Part shown: piece by piece, positions 5,584 to 9,222 of the stretch
Layout of the letters: each line of letters starts with the position of its first letter
Numbering within the stretch: the stretch's first letter is position 1
DNA from: an uncultured bacterium
Lineage (GTDB): Bacteria > Bacillota > Clostridia > Oscillospirales > Acutalibacteraceae
Direction: 5' to 3'
Assembly (NCBI GenBank): GCA_905215855.1
Contig: CAJMRT010000059.1
Coordinates: 1 to 9,222 of the forward strand
Length of the DNA stretch: 9,222 nucleotides
Made by a program: the position numbers and the translations under genes
Notes under the pieces: model-generated
Told to the model about the DNA's origin: nothing
Database searches by the model: none
The model's input: only the letters and a program-made list of their open reading frames with translations

Positions 5584-6495
5584 ATGGCAGCATTTACAGC
5601 TCAGGATGTAAAAGCATTAAGAGAAAAAACAGGCTGCGGCATGATGGATTGCAAAAAGGCACTCACTAATGCTGATGGCGATATGGATAAAGCAGTTGAC
5701 TTCTTAAGGGAACAGGGTCTTGCTAAGCAGGCTAAGAAGGCAAGCAGAGTTGCAGCAGAGGGTGTTGCATATGCTTGCACAAACGATGACCTTTCAGTAG
5801 GCGTTGTTGTAGAAGTTAATGCTGAAACAGACTTCGTTGCTAAGAACGATTCATTTATGGACTTTGTTAAGGCTTGTGCTAACACAATCATCGAGCAGAA
5901 CCCTGCTGATGTTGAGGCACTTCTTGCACTTAAGGCTTCCGGTTCAGATCAGACAATCGCTGAAATGCTTCAGGAAAAGGTTCTCACAATCGGTGAAAAT
6001 ATTCAGATTCGTCGTTTTGAGCGTATGGAAGGCGCTTGTGTTGCTTATGTACACGCAGGCGGCAAGATTGGTGTTCTCGTTAACTTTGACACAGACCTCG
6101 CTGCTAAGCCTGAGTTTGTTGCATACGGCAAGGATGTTGCAATGCAGATTGCAGCTCTTAACACTCCTTACCTCAACGAGAGTGAAGTTCCTGCAGAAAT
6201 CATCGAGCATGAGAAGGAAGTAATGCGTCAGCAGGTAATCAACGAAGGTAAGCCTGAGAAGATTGCTGACAAAATCGTTATGGGTAAGATTGGCAAGTTC
6301 TACAAGGAGAACTGCCTCCTCGATCAGGAATTCGTTAAGGACAACAAGATTAACATTAAGCAGTACACACAGAACACTGCTAACGAGCTTGGCGGTTCTA
6401 TCGAAATCAAGAAGTTCGTTCGTTTTGAAAAGGGCGAAGGCATTGAAAAGCGTCAGGACGACTTTGCTGCAGAAGTTGCAAGTATGGTTAAATAA
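5584..6495 (+). CDS. tsf: Translation elongation factor Ts
   Basis: A 303-residue nucleotide exchange factor that releases GDP from EF-Tu. The N-terminal UBA-like domain is seen in DVKALREKTGCGMMDCKKAL (8-27). The exchange motif ETDFVAKND (81-89) includes the TDFV residues that contact EF-Tu. The two core domains follow (GKIGVLVNFD and GKIGKFYKENCLLDQEFVKD), with a normal C-terminal end. Length fits the family (about 280-300). AAAGGA (5568-5573) lies 10 nt before ATG. It is cotranscribed with rpsB. A terminator follows directly, so pyrH and frr, which often come next in bacteria, are not in this operon. Confidence 0.99.
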   Translation: MAAFTAQDVKALREKTGCGMMDCKKALTNADGDMDKAVDFLREQGLAKQAKKASRVAAEGVAYACTNDDLSVGVVVEVNAETDFVAKNDSFMDFVKACANTIIEQNPADVEALLALKASGSDQTIAEMLQEKVLTIGENIQIRRFERMEGACVAYVHAGGKIGVLVNFDTDLAAKPEFVAYGKDVAMQIAALNTPYLNESEVPAEIIEHEKEVMRQQVINEGKPEKIADKIVMGKIGKFYKENCLLDQEFVKDNKINIKQYTQNTANELGGSIEIKKFVRFEKGEGIEKRQDDFAAEVASMVK

Positions 6496-6523
6496 TTGTT
6501 TTGACATCCAAAGCATAATAATC

Positions 6524-6553
6524 AGAGCAGAGATTAAGTTCTCTGCTCTTTTT
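6524..6553 (+). terminator. Intrinsic terminator of the rpsB-tsf operon
   Basis: A 9-bp perfect stem, AGAGCAGAG (6524-6532) with CTCTGCTCT (6541-6549), has an 8-nt loop and is followed by a T run to 6553. It lies 28 nt after the tsf stop. Confidence 0.93.
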
Positions 6554-6579
6554 GTTTGTCTGAAATTAAATTTGATAAT

Positions 6580-6608
6580 AAAAATACGGAACAGTAATCT
6601 GCTCCGTA
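6580..6608 (-). terminator. Intrinsic terminator of the HAD-family gene
   Basis: Read on the minus strand, TACGGAGCAG (6608..6599) pairs with CTGTTCCGTA (6594..6585) around the loop ATTA, with one G-U pair. Five T follow (6584..6580). It starts 4 nt after the stop of the minus-strand gene. Together with the tsf terminator it forms two separate one-way terminators in the convergent gap. Confidence 0.85.
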
Positions 6609-6612
6609 ATAA

Positions 6613-7179
6613 TCATTTGAAGAATATCCAACTTTCAACTTTATCTCCGTCAACCATAAAGGCCTTGTCAGCAATCTCTGCAAGCGGTGAATCACTGTAA
6701 CTGTCCGAATAGAAGTTATCAATTTTTCCGTCAGGAAAAACCTCGTAGAATCGTTTTACTTTTTCTTTGCCGTGACAGTTAATTCCTGAATATTTACCGC
6801 TTTGCATATCCACTTTTGATGCGATAAGATCCTTGATTTTTAACCTTTTGCAAACAGGCTTCAGCAAAAATTCAGGTGATGCAGAAATAATAACATCGTC
6901 ATCTTCTTTTTGCTCAAGATAAAACGGCTTTATATTTCCGATATATTCTTTCCAAAAGTCCTTTACATCTTTTTCGGTATCGCAAAATGTAAGAAATCTG
7001 TACATTTTTTCTTTGAATTCTGTTTTTGTGCCTCTTTTAAAAACATAAAATTTCAAAAATGCACCCAAAAGCGATGGGGCAAGGGTGAGTATTTTTTTAT
7101 GCCTTTTAAGGCAAAATAAGTAGAAGTCGGCTGTTGAGTCACCGTAATAAATTGTCTTGTCAAAATCGTAAACATTCAT
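6613..7179 (-). CDS. HAD superfamily (subclass IB) phosphatase-like protein
   Basis: A 188-residue haloacid dehalogenase-fold hydrolase with all four motifs: motif I YDFDKTI (4-10, nucleophile Asp5 and acid/base Asp7), motif II ISASPE (the Ser/Thr site), motif III Lys in GKEKVKRF, and motif IV SDSYSDSPLAEIAD with paired Asp for Mg2+. The helical insert after motif I and the overall length fit subclass IB, the group of phosphoserine phosphatase and its relatives, so a small phosphorylated metabolite is the likely substrate, but which one is unknown. Residues 34-47 are fairly hydrophobic (APSLLGAFLKFYVF) and probably part of the cap. The start has AAAGGA 11 nt upstream, slightly far. It is monocistronic, with its own promoter and terminator, and divergent from the DUF5685 operon. 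Confidence 0.88.
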   Translation of the reverse strand: MNVYDFDKTIYYGDSTADFYLFCLKRHKKILTLAPSLLGAFLKFYVFKRGTKTEFKEKMYRFLTFCDTEKDVKDFWKEYIGNIKPFYLEQKEDDDVIISASPEFLLKPVCKRLKIKDLIASKVDMQSGKYSGINCHGKEKVKRFYEVFPDGKIDNFYSDSYSDSPLAEIADKAFMVDGDKVESWIFFK

Positions 7180-7235
7180 AATATGTAAATTCCTTTGTTA
7201 TGTCATCTTATAAATTAAATCCTGCATTATGAACT

Positions 7236-7264
7236 ATTATAGTATGAGAGCGTAATTTTTGCAA
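7236..7264 (-). promoter_or_regulatory. Sigma-A promoter of the HAD-family gene
   Basis: On the minus strand, TTGCAA (7264..7259), 17 nt, perfect TATAAT (7241..7236). The start codon follows 56 nt downstream of the -10. It is back to back with the DUF5685 promoter, with 58 nt between the two -35 elements, and no shared operator is evident. Confidence 0.82.
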
Positions 7265-7322
7265 CCTTTGCCGTAAATAACGCCTTTTTAGCCGATTATA
7301 CAAAGAATATACCGCCTTTATG

Positions 7323-7351
7323 TTGCTTTTAATGCCGTTTTGTTGTATAAT
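7323..7351 (+). promoter_or_regulatory. Sigma-A promoter of the DUF5685 / J-domain / membrane protein operon
   Basis: TTGCTT (7323-7328), 17 nt, perfect TATAAT (7346-7351). Transcription would start near 7358, leaving a leader of about 27 nt with AAAGGAG at 7371-7377. The short leader leaves little room for a riboswitch. Confidence 0.82.
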
Positions 7352-7384
7352 ACATTATGTATCATTGTATAAAGGAGAAAATCC

Positions 7385-8248
7385 GTGTTTGGTTATTTGC
7401 AGATTCAAAAAAGTGAACTGCTTGTCCGTGAAGCCGAGGCTTACAAGGCTGTTTATTGCGGACTTTGCAGGCAAATGGGTAAGGCTTACTCCGTATTTAC
7501 AAGATTTACGCTAAGCTATGACTGCACATTTTATGCAATGCTTTTGATGTCGCTTAACCGTTCATGCAAAGGCTTTAAAGACGGCAGATGTACCTGCAAT
7601 CCGCTGAAAAAATGCAAATTTGCCACAGATGAGGGCGACGCTTACAGCAAAGCCGCCGCATTTTCAATGATTTCGACTTACTATAAAATCATTGATGATA
7701 TTCAAGACAGCGGATTTTTCAAAAAACTTTTGTGTAGAATCGTAAAACCGTTCTTTTCTCATCAACGAAAAAAGGCGGCTAAGAAATATTTCGATATGGA
7801 TAAAGCGGTTGCTGATATGATGAATATGCAGTACGATGCGGAACATTCGGAAAAACCGTCCGTTGATATGTCGGCTCATCCAACGGCTTTGATGCTTGCA
7901 ACGGTATTGTCAGCCGAAGCTCACGATGAAATTCAAAAAAGAGTTCTCTATGAATTCGGATATCATCTGGGCAGGTGGATTTATCTTGTAGATGCCGCAG
8001 ATGACATTGAAAAGGATACTAAATCAAATGGATTCAATCCGTTCGTAAACAAGAAAACAGGTGAGGTTAGGTCAACGGATTTTATCACTGCGGTGCTTAA
8101 TCAATCACTTGCAAGGGCATATGATGCCTACAATCTTATGAACTTTACCGATTTTAAAGGAATTTTAGATAATATGATGCTTTTGGGATTCCCAGCATCA
8201 CAAAACAGAGTAACAAGCAAACTTGATTCGGAGGTCAATAATGAATAA
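7385..8248 (+). CDS. DUF5685 family protein, predicted all-helical, with Cys and Asp motifs
   Basis: A 287-residue cytoplasmic protein with a GTG start (AAAGGAG 7 nt upstream). I recognise it as DUF5685-like, a family of unknown function. Near the N-terminus is YCGLC (Cys25, Cys28), then Cys61, Cys69, Cys71 and Cys77 in the CTCNPLKKC segment, which could bind a metal or form a structural cluster. The rest reads as amphipathic helices. Two Asp-rich motifs stand out: IIDDIQDSG (Asp104, 105, 108) and DAADDIEKD (Asp203, 206, 207, 211), the latter followed by NGFNPF. Their spacing and helix context resemble the two Mg2+-binding motifs of squalene/phytoene-type isoprenoid synthases; this is inference, and no such activity is shown for the family. 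The gene overlaps the next by 8 nt, so the two are translationally coupled. Confidence 0.82.
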   Translation: MFGYLQIQKSELLVREAEAYKAVYCGLCRQMGKAYSVFTRFTLSYDCTFYAMLLMSLNRSCKGFKDGRCTCNPLKKCKFATDEGDAYSKAAAFSMISTYYKIIDDIQDSGFFKKLLCRIVKPFFSHQRKKAAKKYFDMDKAVADMMNMQYDAEHSEKPSVDMSAHPTALMLATVLSAEAHDEIQKRVLYEFGYHLGRWIYLVDAADDIEKDTKSNGFNPFVNKKTGEVRSTDFITAVLNQSLARAYDAYNLMNFTDFKGILDNMMLLGFPASQNRVTSKLDSEVNNE

Positions 8249-8846
8249 TCCATATGAGGTTCTCGGTGTGTCTGAAACAGCTACCGATGAAGAGGTAAAA
8301 ACAGCGTACAGAAACCTTGCTAAAAAATATCATCCTGATAACTACACCGACAGTCCTCTTGCAGATGTTGCGGAACAAAAGATGAAAGAGATTAACGAAG
8401 CATATGATATGATAAATCAGATGCGTCAGAAGGGAAAGGGTACAGGTTCAACCGGCAGTTCTTCCTATAACTCCAACTCTTCAAGCTCACAGTTCTACAA
8501 TGTCAGAATTTATATTCAGCGTGGACTTCTTGATCAGGCTGATCAGATTCTTGAAAACACCGCTCAGTCAATGAGAACAGCCGAGTGGCATTACCTTAAG
8601 GGTATGATTGCATACCGCAGAGGATGGTCAGAACAGGCTTTTTCATATTTCACAACTGCCTGCAATATGGATCCGAACAACACAGAATATCGTGCCGCTC
8701 TTAATAATATGCAAAGTCAAAGAGCATACAATTACGGCGGTTATACTCAGACAAATCCCAACGCAACAGGCTCATCATTCTGTGATGTCTGTGCCGGTAT
8801 GATGTGTGCAAACTGCTTGTGCGATTGCTGCAGAATGGGATGTTAA
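8241..8846 (+). CDS. J-domain protein with TPR-like region and cysteine-rich tail
   Basis: A 201-residue DnaJ-class co-chaperone. Residues 3-62 form a J domain (NPYEVLGVSETATDEEVKTAYR) with the essential HPD at 31-33, which in this family stimulates DnaK ATPase. A Gly/Ser/Asn linker (64-84) leads to two TPR-like helix pairs (about 86-156, ending DPNNTEYRAAL). The last 21 residues hold eight Cys (181, 184, 189, 192, 194, 196, 197, 201), a dense arrangement suited to metal binding or thiol chemistry. It lacks the G/F region and the CxxCxGxG zinc repeats of true DnaJ, so it is a specialised type III J protein. The start at 8241 is chosen because GGAGG (8230-8234) lies 6 nt upstream and it overlaps the previous gene's stop; the frame extends to 8223 without support. 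The client is unknown; its neighbours are the obvious candidates. Confidence 0.9.
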   Translation: MNNPYEVLGVSETATDEEVKTAYRNLAKKYHPDNYTDSPLADVAEQKMKEINEAYDMINQMRQKGKGTGSTGSSSYNSNSSSSQFYNVRIYIQRGLLDQADQILENTAQSMRTAEWHYLKGMIAYRRGWSEQAFSYFTTACNMDPNNTEYRAALNNMQSQRAYNYGGYTQTNPNATGSSFCDVCAGMMCANCLCDCCRMGC

Positions 8847-8847
8847 T

Positions 8848-9222
8848 ATGAAAAACAACGGTATCAAAAAGGGTACAATGCGTATTGCGGTTTGCGGAAT
8901 TGTGGCGGCTCTTTCGCTTGTTTTTATGATGATGACATCACTTGTTCCGATAGGAACTTATGCCTTGCCTTGTCTTGCGGGAATTCTTATTTCCTGCATT
9001 GTGGTTGAATACGGCTACGGTTGGGCAATCGGTGTATTTTGCGTAACTGCATTGCTTTCAACGCTTCTTGCAGGCGACAAAGAGGCTGTTATATATTTTA
9101 TCGCACTTTTTGGTTACTATCCGATTCTCAAAGGTGCTATTGAGTTTAAAATCAAAAACAGATTTATTCAGTACATACTTAAATTTGCAGTTTTCAATGC
9201 GGCAGCTATCGGCTCGTTTTTT
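8848..9222 (+). CDS. Multi-span membrane protein, 3' truncated by the window end
   Basis: The first 125 codons of a gene that starts one base after the J-domain gene's TAA and runs off the window. The ribosome binding site is weak (GGGATG), so translation is probably coupled to the gene before. Residues 1-12 are basic; hydrophobic segments lie at about 13-33, 38-56, 58-76, 80-98 and 108-125, with short loops holding GDKEA (76-80) and the IEFKIKNRF cytoplasmic-type basic loop (98-106). The compact spans and the LVPIGTYALPCLAG segment suggest a small integral membrane protein of the type annotated as ECF transporter S-component-like in Clostridia, but I cannot confirm this. With the two upstream genes it forms an operon. 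Confidence 0.75.
   Translation, partial: MKNNGIKKGTMRIAVCGIVAALSLVFMMMTSLVPIGTYALPCLAGILISCIVVEYGYGWAIGVFCVTALLSTLLAGDKEAVIYFIALFGYYPILKGAIEFKIKNRFIQYILKFAVFNAAAIGSFF

Noticed and set aside
5944..6516. 190-residue open frame on the minus strand across tsf
   Set aside because: It lies wholly over a clear tsf gene on the other strand, has no ribosome binding site or family resemblance, and is explained by the codon pattern of a highly expressed gene.
7664..7879. 71-residue minus-strand open frame inside the DUF5685 gene
   Set aside because: Antisense shadow without a start signal or recognisable product.

Overview
The window looks like a chromosomal segment of an endospore-forming, low-to-moderate GC member of the Clostridia. 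The spoIIGA-sigE pair, a YlmC/YmxH-type PRC-barrel protein and a spore-type SleB/CwlJ hydrolase domain all point there. The DUF5685 + J-domain pair and the general style suggest a gut Oscillospiraceae/Ruminococcaceae relative, but that placement is inference. No mobile element, CRISPR array, tRNA or rRNA is visible.

Layout. (1) 1-97: 3' tail of a + strand gene, ending at a terminator that also serves the convergent sigE. (2) 182-1841, minus strand: spoIIGA then sigE, the protease/pro-sigma pair of early mother-cell sporulation, with a long-spacer promoter and a Spo0A-box-like site upstream. (3) 1864-1950: a 28-codon DUF3789-like membrane peptide gene, divergent from spoIIGA and closed by a terminator shared with degV. 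(4) 2002-2874, minus strand: a DegV/FakB-type fatty-acid-binding protein, divergent from a ymxH-like gene (3006-3293). (5) 3623-4582: a secreted or membrane-anchored SleB-like hydrolase with a Ser/Thr-rich linker, starting at TTG after a long leader. (6) 4655-6553: the housekeeping rpsB-tsf operon (ribosomal protein S2, elongation factor Ts), whose structured 5' leader could be an S2 autoregulatory element. (7) 6580-7264, minus strand: a HAD-IB phosphatase-like protein. (8) 7323-9222: a divergent operon of DUF5685 protein, J-domain/TPR protein with a cysteine-rich tail, and a multi-membrane-span protein cut by the window end.

How the genes relate. SpoIIGA should remove the pro-sequence of sigma E in the mother cell. 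The DUF3789 peptide shares the spoIIGA upstream region but is not shown to be functionally linked. rpsB-tsf is translation housekeeping. The least explained part is the last operon: two tightly coupled cysteine-rich soluble proteins followed by a membrane protein. The DUF5685 protein carries two Asp-rich motifs about 100 residues apart that resemble those of class I isoprenoid synthases. That trio, the rpsB leader with mutually exclusive helices, and the conserved architecture of the spoIIG promoter are the items most worth a second look.
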